A DNA stretch of 64,000 bases from Nilaparvata lugens. Taxonomy: Eukaryota; Arthropoda; Insecta; Hemiptera; Delphacidae. A program made the position numbers and the translations under genes. The notes under the pieces are model-generated. The model worked only from the letters and a program-made list of their open reading frames with translations. It was not told where the DNA came from and did not search any database. Within the stretch, counting starts at the first letter, position 1; every line of letters starts with the position of its first letter. Below, piece after piece: positions 11,333 through 21,241 of this stretch. The DNA is taken from assembly GCF_014356525.2 (NCBI RefSeq), contig NC_052505.1, positions 15,564,635-15,628,634 of the forward strand, in the 5' to 3' direction.

Positions 11333-11974
11333 AAAGCGAAATGGCACTCACTCACTGACTGACTGACTCACTCACTCGCAGAACTAAAATCTGCTGGACC
11401 AAAAACGTTCAAATTTGGTAGGTATGTTCAGTTGGCCTTTAAGAGGCGCACTAAGAAATCTTTTGGCAATATTTTAACACTAAGGGTGGTTTTTAAGGGT
11501 TTAAAGTTCGTCTTTTAGCATGTATATTCTTCTTATTCCATATCTTGAAATTATAATTAAAAAATGTCCATACCATATGTTGATATAGAACTATAATCTA
11601 GAGAGAGTACCTCTTCGAAACAGTTGTTAACTGGAACTAAATTATTAATTTTGTCAGGTTGGCATTAAGTTGAGTTGACTTTGTTAGGTTGGCACCAAGT
11701 TGAAGATTGAAATGCATTTATCGCGGAAAAATTTATTGGGCACTGCTGCTTCAATCAGAGCTATTCCTGGTAATATTATATTACTAGCCGTCGGGCTCGC
11801 TTCGCTCGCTATATCCGTTTAGTCTGGACCCACGACTGGATCGTCCTACAATGAAAGATGCAGGCGAGCGAAGCGAGCCTGCTGATCTCACTCTTGGACA
11901 ATCCAGTCGGGGGTCCAGGGGGCGGAGCCCCCTGGCTAGACGGGTATGGCAAGCGAAGCGAGCCTGACGGCTAG
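11333..11974 (+). mobile_element. Helitron-like element, copy A
   Basis: It begins TCTATATATAAAAGCG and ends GACGGCTAG, inserted between A (11332) and T (11975), as expected for Helitrons. There is no transposase, so it is non-autonomous. The last about 188 bp (11787-11974) form a palindrome with 'gctcgcttcgctcgc' arms and an inner 'gggggcggagccccc' stem. The same termini occur at 13677-14329 and, inverted, at 45756-46506. Confidence 0.72.
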
Positions 11975-12081
11975 TTTTTAATAAAATCGGTTGGATATTC
12001 ATCTTTTAAATAAATAGAATAATATAAGTCTCTCTATCTAGGCTTACAGAAAATGTGATACACACTAATGTGAATTCAGTA

Positions 12082-12590
12082 GACTAAAGCAAGATTGGTT
12101 CTACAACATTGACAATGACCCAGTCGAATCTTCGAAACAATATTTCCTTAAATTTAATGTATTTTTGAGAGAGAAGCAACCTGATACAGGCTAGTTAATC
12201 CTCTCTATCTAGGCTTACAGAAAATGTGATACACACTAATGTGAATCCAGTAGACTAAAGCAAGATTGGTTCTACAACATTGACAATGACCCAGTCGAAT
12301 CTTCGAAACAATATTTCCTTAAATTTAATGTATTTTTGAGAGAGAAGCAACCTGATACAGGCTAGTTAATCCTCTCTATCTAGGCTTACAGAAAATGTGA
12401 TACACACTAATGTGAATCCAGTAGACTAAAGCAAGATTGGTTCTACAACATTGACAATGACCCAGTCGAATCTTCGAAACAATATTTCCTTAAATTTAAT
12501 GTATTTTTGAGAGAGAAGCAACCTGATATAGGCTAGTTAAACCTCTCTATCTAGGCTTGCAAAAGACGTGATACACAATAATCCAGTATC
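12082..12590 (+). repeat. Tandem repeat, three units of 171 bp
   Basis: Units start at 'gactaaagcaagattggttc' (12082, 12253, 12424). They belong to the family at 9915-10262, here more homogeneous. They separate the two macro-duplication copies. Confidence 0.88.
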
Positions 12591-13317
12591 AGCTTTCACT
12601 CTCAAAGCTGTTTCTATAAATTATTTGTAGAGGTTGTTCTATTTATTTCAAAAAAATTGAGTGACCTGGTTTTAATGGTGGCATTGTACATCATATTTTA
12701 TTGGCGGTTTCAGTAAGCATTTGCATTGCAAATAAGATATTGAAATACCGGTATTGTGTTGCGCTGGTAGTTACAATGGTGATAAAACATGCTGGTATGA
12801 TACCTTCCAACATATTCACCTTCAGTATTTGTATAACACACTGTACCAGTGAAAAACTATACATGAATGTATAAACCTAAGATTAAAGACACTTCACTTA
12901 TATGGACTACTTTTGTACAAATTAATAAAAACAATATGAAAACTTGTAGCCTACCCTTTATTATTAAAAACTTGAAGATATTTTTTTTTGTCGAAACTAG
13001 TCGTTAAAATATTTTTTAATAATAAAGGGTACTACAAGTTTTTATGTGGTTTTTATTAAACCTAAGATTGTTTATTCCATGACTGTATCATGTTGAATAT
13101 TGAGAAAATTCAGCAAACATATTTTCTTATTACTTCTTTACCATGTTTTATTATTTAAATCTTTACCATAATTTCTTAAGTCTACAGTTATTATTTTGTA
13201 TCAAATTTTGCGTAAATCATCATTGTCAACAAAGTTCTAGCAGGTTATCATTCCGGTATCTTCTGCAGTCTCTGTTTAGAAGTGATATAGATATTTTATT
13301 TTTAATACTAATACTAA

Positions 13318-13564
13318 AATCGCTAATTGCAGAAAGGCAACATGCCCAGTTTTCATAATTTTACAGGATAGACAAAAAACTTATTTAAACCTGAACCTAA
13401 ACCTGTAGTAAACGATACATTCAAAACGTCGTCATTACAATGCTTTCAGTTGGACATGTATCCTCCTACAGTGAACGATGTATCTTACATTAAATAGTTG
13501 TTTTTTTGAAAAAAAAACAATTTTTGAAAAAGTTGGACATGTTTCCTTTCTGCAATTAGCGATT
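13318..13564. mobile_element. MITE with TIRs AATCGCTAATTGCAGAAAGG
   Basis: The 5' end AATCGCTAATTGCAGAAAGG and the 3' end are inverted repeats, with 26 of 27 positions matching. The paralogous empty site lies near 11200-11212 in copy 1, so the element inserted after the macro-duplication or is polymorphic. It has no coding capacity and an internal poly-T/poly-A stem. Confidence 0.75.
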
Positions 13565-13676
13565 CAATTATATTATGATTAACTATTATTGAATTTCCCA
13601 TGTGTGATACATATTGAGCTTATTGTGTTTGTACCGTGACAAAATTATATAATAATATTTAATAAATGAATAATAA

Positions 13677-14329
13677 TCTATATATATATAAAAGCGAAAT
13701 GGCACTCACTCACTCACTCGCAGAACTAAAAATCTACCGGACCAAAAACGTTCAAATTTGGTAGATATGTTCAGTTGGCCCTTTAGAGGCGCACTAAGAA
13801 ATCTTTTGGCAATATTTTAACTCTAAGGGTGGTTTTTAAGGGTTTAAAGTTCATCTTTTAGCATGTATATTCTTCTTATTCTCTTCTCCTAATTATAATT
13901 GAAAAATGTCCATACCATATGTTGATATAGAACTATAATCTAGAGAGAGGTACCCCTTCGAAACAGTTGTTAACTGGTAACTAAATTAATAATTTTGTCA
14001 GGTTGGCATTAAGTTGAGTTGACTTTGTTAGGTTGGTACCAAGTTGAAGATTGAAATGCATTTATCGCGGAAAAATTGATTGGGCACTGCTACTTCAATC
14101 AGAGCTATTCCTGGGAATATTATATTACTAGCCGTCAGGCTCGCTTCGATCGCCATATCCGTTTAGCCAGACGTTTAGTCTGGATCCCCGACTGGATCGT
14201 CCTAACATATGATAAAAATGCTCAAATGAAAAATGCATGATCTCATTCTTGGACGATCCAGTCGGGGGTCCAGGGGGCGGAGCCCCCTGGCTTGACGGAT
14301 ATGGCGAGCAAAGCGAGCCTGACGGCTAG
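13677..14329 (+). mobile_element. Helitron-like element, copy B
   Basis: It has the same TC...CTAG termini, A|T target and palindromic GC-rich 3' end as copy A. The sequence after CTAG (14330 on) is unrelated to that following copy A. The inner part of the 3' palindrome differs from copy A by several indels. Confidence 0.72.
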
Positions 14330-14674
14330 TAAATTGTATAATTCATTTATTTCTGCAAAAATGATTCAAACAATACAGACAACTTGTGCAAGTGCAATAA
14401 ACAATAGAGTAGTAATTATACAGTACAGTGCATGATAATTAAGAATGTTAAATAACAAAGATTAACATATTAGCATTTGTGAATAAAATAAATAATAATT
14501 ATTATAATGATGAAGTCTTCTTCAAATACCCACACTACTAGTGGTTGAGTGGAAGAGGTAGGGGGGATCTTATTGCTCAACTTCGCCCACATCACTTTTA
14601 ATGTTTGTAAAGTGTAAATAGAAAGCATCTACCTACAGAGTTATCTATAAACGTGTATGTTTTATATGTTATAG

Positions 14675-14841
14675 AATTGGCGCCGAAACCTGTGTTTACG
14701 GAATCGGTGGCTTGCGCAGAGGAACCCCCGCCAGACCCCGCGACGGCGCAGATCACTCCTGGTTCGGAGTCCACCATCGAAATCAACAAGGACAAGATTG
14801 GACTCGGTCTCAGTATAGTCGGTGGATCAGACACCTTACTG
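14675..14841 (+). CDS. Patj: Patj/MPDZ exon B: linker and first half of a PDZ domain
   Basis: The acceptor 'tatgttatag' precedes 14675. The first two bases complete the phase-1 codon left by the exon ending at 934. The donor 'gtaggc' follows 14841 in phase 0. A Pro/Glu/Ala-rich linker of about 30 residues leads into [19 protein letters not shown], the beta-1 strand and carboxylate-binding GLGF-type loop of a PDZ domain. The domain is completed by exon 16521-16676. The beta-2/beta-3 split and the wording '[10 protein letters not shown]' match the C-terminal PDZ domains of vertebrate MPDZ and PATJ that I know. The base composition is clearly richer in G+C than the flanking intron. Confidence 0.9.
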
Positions 14842-16250
14842 GTAGGCCTACCTTTCAAATACAATCGTTCTTCTCTATATTCTCATTCGAACCGATAACG
14901 GTGTATTTATTATTTGTTATATTATTTCTTAGGGCCGTATAACACTCTTTTTTATCTAGTAAATATGTAGGAGAAATATGTAGAATGCTATATTCACTAT
15001 ATTCAGTTTTTCTCATTCGAACCGATAACGGTGTATCTATTATATTTTATATTTCTTAGGGCCCCATAACACTCTCTCATATACAGGGTGTTTCAGAAGT
15101 AGTGTGGAACATTCTAAGGTATTGGTCCTGGATGATAGGAGACTACAAATGTCGTATTTTAAGTGTCCTGTAAAGTTAATATGTAGGAGAAAGCTCGTTC
15201 ATCACGATAGTGACTACATGATAGATACTATTTACTACTCGATAGGTATTACTACTACAAAATTGACTGATATTCTGAAGTATAGTATTTCTCTATTTAC
15301 ACACTTGCATGTAGGTTTATGAATTGATTTTTTTCTTCAGATGTATTTATAATCTGTATAGGAAGTACAGTCTGTACAATTTTGGTCTTAAATATATCTG
15401 TTGTTCCCAAACTGATTTCATGTAAATAAATAAATGAAATATATAGTACAAGGTCTATAGATAGAGGTCATGACACCAATGTTAATTTTGGAGCGAGATA
15501 ATATGTCTGTTCCATAATATATCATATCAAAATATTCTACTTTATGTCTGTCTGTAGTTTTCTGCTCTTAAGCAGGTCCTTCTATATGGCAGCAGCCCTC
15601 CATTATGTATACTGTAATATTATACTAGACTATTATTCGTCATACTAATAACACGTTAGCTGATCATCAACTCAGGCTAACAGCACGTAAACAAACTTTT
15701 TATCAAGCAACAAAATGACCGCGTGCCCAGACCTCTGTAGACCTTGATATTGTAGGAGACAAAACCTAGTATAGAATTCATCTCATGACTTTTGAAAATT
15801 GAATTGAACTGTAGTCGTTTTTAATAACGATTGAAGTAGGCTTATCTAGTTGCTAAATATTATAATAAACTACTTCTATTGCTGCTGAACAGGTAGAATA
15901 CCATAGTCTTGAATATGGAACAATGAAAATATTGGATAAGAATCAATATTGGTTTTATAGTTTCAACTCTTCAAAAATGCTAGAACAAACAATGAATTGT
16001 TAGCACTGAAAAGCTATGCATTGAAGATACACATTTGTCACCATTGTACGTTGTTCAAATATTTTCTTTCAATATTTTTTTTCTCTTCTGTGTATTGGCT
16101 TAATTTAACTAAGTCCTTTCCGCAAAGAAAGTCTAGAACTTTCTGTTTAAAGTCTAGAACTTACCTAAATCCCGAGCTCGGAAACCGGCCATTTGTGTTG
16201 TTACAAACGTCAAAGATACATTCTTTTCTCAGGAATAAAAAATGAAAATC

Positions 16251-16345
16251 TAAGTACTCTTTTTTTTAAATTGCTTACTTACGACATGTCTCGGCTATGA
16301 TGCCATTATCAATTCAAGAGTAGCCCTAACGAAAAAAGACAATTC
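16251..16345 (-). repeat. Half copy of the 'gccgaaac' foldback family
   Basis: The minus strand contains 'tgataatggcatcatagcc' followed by GAGACATGTCGTAAG. This is a mutated version of the centre of the foldback element at 44768-46615. It is duplicated at 22504-22598 with the captured segment. Confidence 0.45.
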
Positions 16346-16520
16346 TTTTCTCAGTATGTGAATACAATGTGGTAACCCTTTTGCATGTTATCTGTCGACT
16401 CTATACATCTTAGATAGAGTATCAGAGAGATCCTTGTGCAAACTTTGTATTCTTTTCTCAGTGTCAAATGTTTTATTCGCGTTGATGCATGAATTAATGC
16501 CATTATTTTTGTTTTCACAG

Positions 16521-16676
16521 GGAGTAATTATTATTCACGAAGTCTATCCAGACGGAGCGGCAGCGAAAGATGGCCGATTAAAACCTGGTGATCAATTATT
16601 AGAAGTTAATAGCGAAGATTTCCGTAGTATTTCTCATAGTAAAGCTCTGGCGGCTCTTAGACAAACACCAGCAAAG
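16521..16676 (+). CDS. Patj: Patj/MPDZ exon C: second half of the PDZ domain
   Basis: The exon is flanked by 'gttttcacag' and 'gtgagt', is 156 nt long, and has phase 0 at both ends. It begins [20 protein letters not shown] and continues through the PDZ signature GDQLLEVN and the alpha-B helix to LRQTPAK, completing the PDZ started in exon 14675-14841. The Ser-His at the start of alpha-B ([10 protein letters not shown]) holds the class-I ligand-selecting histidine position. A nearly identical copy of this exon lies at 22773-22928; the only exon difference I see is a synonymous GTA/GTG in codon 2. This copy is the one required for a normal domain. Confidence 0.93.
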
Positions 16677-17540
16677 GTGAGTTTGATGAAGAAAAAATAT
16701 AAGATTCAATGCAATATCTAAACTATGGAATAAAAATCATTCAATCCTCTACACCTCAGGATATTCTCAAGACAAAATAAAAGAGTAGACACTTTTTTCC
16801 AGGGATATGCAATATAAGCTATGTGTTTTTTGACGTCGTCTGTGTTTAATGAATTTGATGGCAATCAAATTCTATTTATTTATTTATTTGTTTTTGGGAC
16901 AAATAAATTTATCTATTGGAGCAAGCATACACTAAAAACACAACAATTTTGCAGAGCTTTCTTCGTACTGAAAATTAGAAAACAGATTTTTTTCAGTTGA
17001 GAATTATTGAAAAATACCACACCTTCAAAAATGTATGAACTTGCAGAGAAGAAAATTGCTGTAAAAGCTTCTGTCGGTATAAAACTCATTACTGTAACTG
17101 AGTAAAAACGATCTTCCTTCTCTGTTTTACTGTTGAATGAAGCTCTGAAATTTCATTTAGTTGCTAATTTCATTGATTATATTTCTGTGAGTTTGTCCAT
17201 ATCAAAATTACAACTTGTTCATTTCATAAATTTTGGTTTCATGTACTGGCCAACTTGAATGTAGAGATCCCTCTCATGTTGATTTATTTTAATTGAATAA
17301 GCTTTATTGAATACACCTTTTTAAATATATTTGTAAATTCTTCAATGTTGTATTTCATCAAGAACTGCTTACTAAAAAATCACTTTTTTATTATCTAGAA
17401 CGACTAGCAGTCAAATTTATTCAATAAAATAATGAGTTCATCCACTTACTGTGACACCGAGATCTTTAGGCAGGTCCGCCGTCTTTTGAATGTTTTTAAT
17501 CGTGCAAGATTTCAGATAAAAAATCGGAATTGTCATAAAT

Positions 17541-18757
17541 ACAGGGTGATTCATAATTATGGTAAAATAATTTAATACGTGATAGTAGAGGTAAAAATAA
17601 GAAAAAAAGTTCATATAAACATATATCCATAAACGCTTCATTAGCGAGCTATACAGAGTGAAAGATTTCGCCCGGAATTCAGTTCCTCTGGTGAAATACA
17701 CCGATGCTGAATTGTTTGGCGACTAGTTTTGAGAAACTTATGCTGGATTCATATGGAAAAATATCTGAAAAATTGAATAAAACTAGTCTGGAAGCTCTAG
17801 TGTGAGTAGTTTTTTGAGGAAAAAGTTCAAATATGCCAAAATCCAAGTAGAAAAACACAGACTTCTACGTTTGATGCCCAATAACTTTCTGTAATGACCA
17901 GTAAACAAATAATTCCTTGCAATAAAAATTGTAGAGAATTTAATTCTGAAAAGAATGATGTAAGCTGTGTAAACTAAATTCAAATAAAAGGTGGATGAAA
18001 TGTATTCTTATGTAGTACATTACACCACAAAATTTGCTGTTTTATGAGAAGAGAACTAATAACTCATAAGTTGTAGCTGATTGCAAATAAAATATTCGGT
18101 TTTTTATGAAAAGTTTTTTTTTATATGAAAGTAGCATACCGGTATCTGAATGACATTAAACTTATACCAAAAGACTAGTAGATCATGCCATTAAGCCTGG
18201 GAGGAAGCTCGAACAGAAGTAGATGATCTCCTATGATTCCTGCCCAAATGTTTACTGAAAACTGATGTTGTGGAAGATTAGGATTGATGGCATGCTGATT
18301 CTCAGCTGCCCAAATATGTTGGTTGTGGACGTTACATCATTCTTTTCAGAATTAAATTCTCTACAATTTTTATTGCAAGGATTATTTGTTTACTGGTCAT
18401 TACAGAAAGTTATTGGCATCAAACGTAGAAGTCTGTGTTTTTCTACTTGGATTTTTGGCATATTTGAACTTTTTCCTCAAAAACTACTCACACTAGAGCT
18501 TCCAGACTAGTTTTATTCAATTTTTCAGATATTTTTCCATATGAATCCAGCATAAGTTTCTCAAAAACTAGTCGCCAAACAATTCAGCATCGGTGTATTT
18601 CACCAGAGGAACTGAATTCCGGGCGAAATCTTTCACCCTGTATAGCTCGCTAATGAAGCGTTTATGGATATATGTTTATATGAAACTTTTTTTCTTAATT
18701 TACCTCTACTATCACGTATTAAATTATTTACCATAATTATGATCACCCTGTATATCT
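17541..18757. mobile_element. Foldback element with about 430-bp inverted arms
   Basis: Arms at about 17541-17975 and 18325-18757 are near-perfect inverted repeats. The outer ends read 'acagggtgattcataatta' and its inverse. No transposase is present. Short frames in the arms are mirror images and not genes. The element lies between exons 16676 and 19399 and would form a very long hairpin in the pre-mRNA. Confidence 0.85.
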
Positions 18758-18879
18758 TAATCATTCTATTCACAGTACCTGAAAAATATTGTTGATTATT
18801 TACGATGGTTTGTAGAAAAAAATATCTGCAACCGTTGATTAAATAGTGTTTTTAAGCTTTAGCTTTGATTAGGTTACTA

Positions 18880-19320
18880 GGCAGCGTTCTGAGAAAAGAC
18901 ATATAATTATACTGATGGTACATGCACAGGATATGGAATAGGTACATGTTTGACGCATCATCACTCTTGAGCTATCAAACTTACTAACTTGAAATGTTGC
19001 ATAAATATTGTGAATTTACATAGGACTCAACAATCCTAGGCCTGTTTTCATTCTAATTAATCAATAAATAATTGAATGAAAGGTTATGGGTTCGAGTCCA
19101 ACTACTGTACTTTTTTGGTGAGATTTTTCAACTTCAATGAAAACTAAGACTGTCCATGTAGTTTTGACAAAATATTAAATTATTAATTTAATTTTTCTAT
19201 TGTTGTCGAGTGAATTCGATAGGATAATACTTGAACTTTTCAGCATGGAACTAGAATTAATCTATTTGTGCTTTTCACAGATCCTTGTGTAGCGCGGGTT
19301 ACACCTGCTCGTAACAAAAT
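18880..19320 (+). repeat. Degenerate Helitron-like or SINE-like debris
   Basis: The block near 18940-18970 ('gtttgacgcatcatcac') and the tail 'gatccttgtgtagcgcggg' near 19280 resemble, in degraded form, the Helitron-like fragments at 35225-35442 and 55040-55262. Between them 'gggttcgagtcc' (about 19089) is a pol III B-box match, but no A box or tRNA fold accompanies it. Confidence 0.35.
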
Positions 19321-19398
19321 GAATGTATGGATGATTTCATATTGCATAGTAACTAGTAGCCTTTATACGAGTTTATTGAGTTTCAAAATTTGTTTCAG

Positions 19399-19557
19399 GT
19401 TAAAATGGTTGTATATAGGGATGAAGTTGTAAGTTCAGGGAAAGAGGAGGACATTCTAGACGTGGTGGAGGTGGAATTAACGAAGAAACCTGGTAAAGGC
19501 CTTGGACTGAGCATAGTTGGCAGGAAAAATGGTCCTGGAATATTCATTTCTGATGTA
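19399..19557 (+). CDS. Patj: Patj/MPDZ exon D: PDZ end, linker and first half of the next PDZ
   Basis: The acceptor 'tgtttcag' precedes GTT at 19399 and the perfect donor 'gtaagt' follows 19557. The exon has 53 codons, phase 0 at both ends. VKMVVYRDEVV is the last beta strand of the PDZ from exon C. After a short acidic linker, [20 protein letters not shown] begins the next PDZ, ending at ISDV. This domain is closely similar in wording to the vertebrate MPDZ/PATJ domain reading [19 protein letters not shown]. It is completed by exon 25698-25861. The transposon carrying a duplicate of exon C sits in the intron between the two halves. Confidence 0.92.
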
Positions 19558-20015
19558 GTAAGTGAATTCCTATTGGAATATTAATTTTTTTTTAAATCTA
19601 CCTTTATTTATCATAATTTTATATTTGTCTTCTTTTATGTAGAGATTGTCGATAGAAGACAATTTCCTGGATGGAATTGAATCAGATAATAGATTCTTTT
19701 CAGTCACTGAACTCTTGCCGTTCTCTTAATTTTCTTGTTCTGCTTCTAAACAAATGGTCAAAAGTCCCACTCATTTCCCAAAGCTTGTTTGGTGTGACCA
19801 TATGTTAACTCCAGGATAAAATGGGTTGATTGCGAACTGAAAAGAAAAAAATGTAGTTTATATTTTATGATTGAATAATAAAGTAGATTGAACACCGGGT
19901 GATTCAAAAAGTACTTTACAATTTGGAAAATTCATAAAAATTTTATTAAATAAGGTACAGAGCTGGTTTTGGTGTTGATTTAAAGGAAAACACTTGATTT
20001 TTTTTTCACCTTGAA

Positions 20016-20530
20016 CTAAAGATATTCTATGTGGCGTCCGTTGGTTATCCTGCAGACATCCCATCGATAGTCGATTTCTTCCCAGACTCGCACTAGCATT
20101 TCAGGTGTAACTTGCTCAACAGCAGCGCAAATCCTTGCTCCAAGTTCAGGTAGAGTGGCTGGCAAAGGAGGTACATACACCATATCTTTTATGAAACCCC
20201 ACAAGAAAAAATCCAGCGGTGTTAGTCTGGGAAACGAGGGGGCCATGCAATTGGCGCATTACGGCCAATCCACTGATTTGGAAAGCGGTCATTAAGAAAA
20301 TCCCGGACTTCGGTCAGATAGTGTGGTGGTTCGCCATCTTGCATAAAGAAAACATTTCGTTCTCGGTATTTTTCATTGATCTGTGCTATCAAAAATTTTT
20401 TCAACATATCAAGGTACACTATGAGGATTTTCAAACCAAAACACACAGCTAGCACGCTCGGATCCAGTGAAGGCAGCCATCTTTGACGTAACTGCCGATA
20501 GCGCTTGTACGGCGCGACCAGGCAAGTCAA
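20016..20530 (-). pseudogene. Transposase remnant, Tc1/mariner (IS630) superfamily
   Basis: Two overlapping minus-strand frames carry the C-terminal catalytic part of a DDE transposase. The first (20222-20530) contains FFMQDGEPPHY with the second catalytic Asp and ends at WPPRFPD. The second (20016-20246) resumes at LTPLDFFLWG, ending DVCRITNGRHIEYL. A single-base loss near 20235 shifts the frame between them. The N-terminal half, with the DNA-binding domain and first catalytic Asp, is absent, and its place is taken by the satellite array. The protein is therefore dead, and any movement of this element would need transposase from elsewhere. Such PPRSPDLTPLDFFLWG proteins are common in insect genomes. 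Confidence 0.85.
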
Positions 20531-21241
20531 AACTTGGAGTTTTTTCCTTTAAAACAACTTGAAGTGTTTTCCTTTAAAACAACTTGGAGTGTTTTCCTTT
20601 AAAACAACTTGAAGTGTTTTCCTTTAAAACAACTTGAAGTGTTTTCCTTTAAAACAACTTGAAGTGTTTTCCTTTAAAACAACTTGAAGTGTTTTCCTTT
20701 AAAACAACTTGGAGTGTTTTCCTTTAAAACAACTTGAAGTGTTTTCCTTTAAAACAACTTGGAGTGTTTTCCTTTAAAACAACTTGAAGTGTTTTCCTTT
20801 AAAACAACTTGGAGTGTTTTCCTTTAAAACAACTTGGAGTGTTTTCCTTTAAAACAACTTGGAGTGTTTTCCTTTAAAACAACTTGAAGTGTTTTCCTTT
20901 AAAACAACTTGGAGTGTTTTCCTTTAAAACAACTTGAAGTGTTTTCTTTAAAACAACTTGGAGTGTTTTCCTTTAAAACAACTTGAAGTGTTTTCCTTTA
21001 AAACAACTTGGAGTGTTTTCCTTTAAAACAACTTGAAGTGTTTTCCTTTAAAACAACTGGAGTGTTTTCCTTTAAAACAACTTGAAGTGTTTTCCTTTAA
21101 AACAACTTGGAGTGTTTTCTTTAAAACAACTTGAAGTGTTTTCCTTTAAAACAACTTGGAGTGTTTTCCTTAAAACAACTTGAAGTGTTTTCCTTTAAAA
21201 CAACTTGGAGTGTTTTCTTTAAAACAACTTGAAGTGTTTTC
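20529..21241 (+). repeat. 25-bp satellite, about 29 units
   Basis: The unit is AAAACAACTTGAAGTGTTTT followed by CCTTT. Two variants (TTGAAG and TTGGAG) alternate through much of the second half, giving a 50-bp higher-order period. One unit already exists in the transposon's subterminal sequence, in inverse as 'ttaaaggaaaacactt', so the array grew from the transposon end. Two to three more units lie at 23643-23699. Confidence 0.95.

Larger units (their letters stand above)
10263..11974 (+). repeat. Macro-duplication, copy 1
   Basis: It aligns with 12591-14329 at an offset of about 2325 bp. It starts at the 'agctgt.tctataaattatttgtag' block and runs to the CTAG end of the Helitron copy, and the similarity stops there. 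Copy 1 alone has an extra segment of about 210 bp at 10564-10775 that ends in 'ataaataaataaac' and looks like a retroposed insertion. Confidence 0.8.
12591..14329 (+). repeat. Macro-duplication, copy 2
   Basis: This is the second copy of 10263-11974. It lacks the 10564-10775 insertion but contains a private MITE at 13318-13564. Its Helitron occupies the same site as in copy 1, so the Helitron was present before the duplication. Confidence 0.8.
14997..17397 (+). repeat. Source segment of the captured exon duplication
   Basis: This 2.4 kb stretch contains exon 16521-16676 with flanking intron. It is repeated at 21242-23643 inside the mariner-like transposon. It is the original copy, because protein order needs this exon between 14841 and 19399. 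The copy begins at 'ctatattcag' and ends at 'ttattatcta' in both places. Confidence 0.9.

Noticed and set aside
11787..11974. Bacterial or endosymbiont insertion suggested by GC-rich 'gaagcgagcc' repeats
   Set aside because: The same block recurs at the ends of three Helitron-like elements and carries no bacterial gene.
14598..14864. 88-codon minus-strand frame
   Set aside because: It is the antisense shadow of Patj exon 14675-14841.
15104..15322. 72-codon frame repeated in a longer version at 21180-21566
   Set aside because: It is intronic DNA duplicated with the captured segment. It has no splice context and no protein character, and the extra residues at 21180 are translated satellite.
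19087..19099. Possible tRNA or SINE at GGGTTCGAGTCC
   Set aside because: There is a perfect B-box, but no A-box, acceptor stem or anticodon stem can be formed around it.
20529..21241. Regular short repeats resembling a CRISPR array
   Set aside because: Units are contiguous 25-bp repeats without unique spacers, inside a eukaryotic transposon. It is a satellite.
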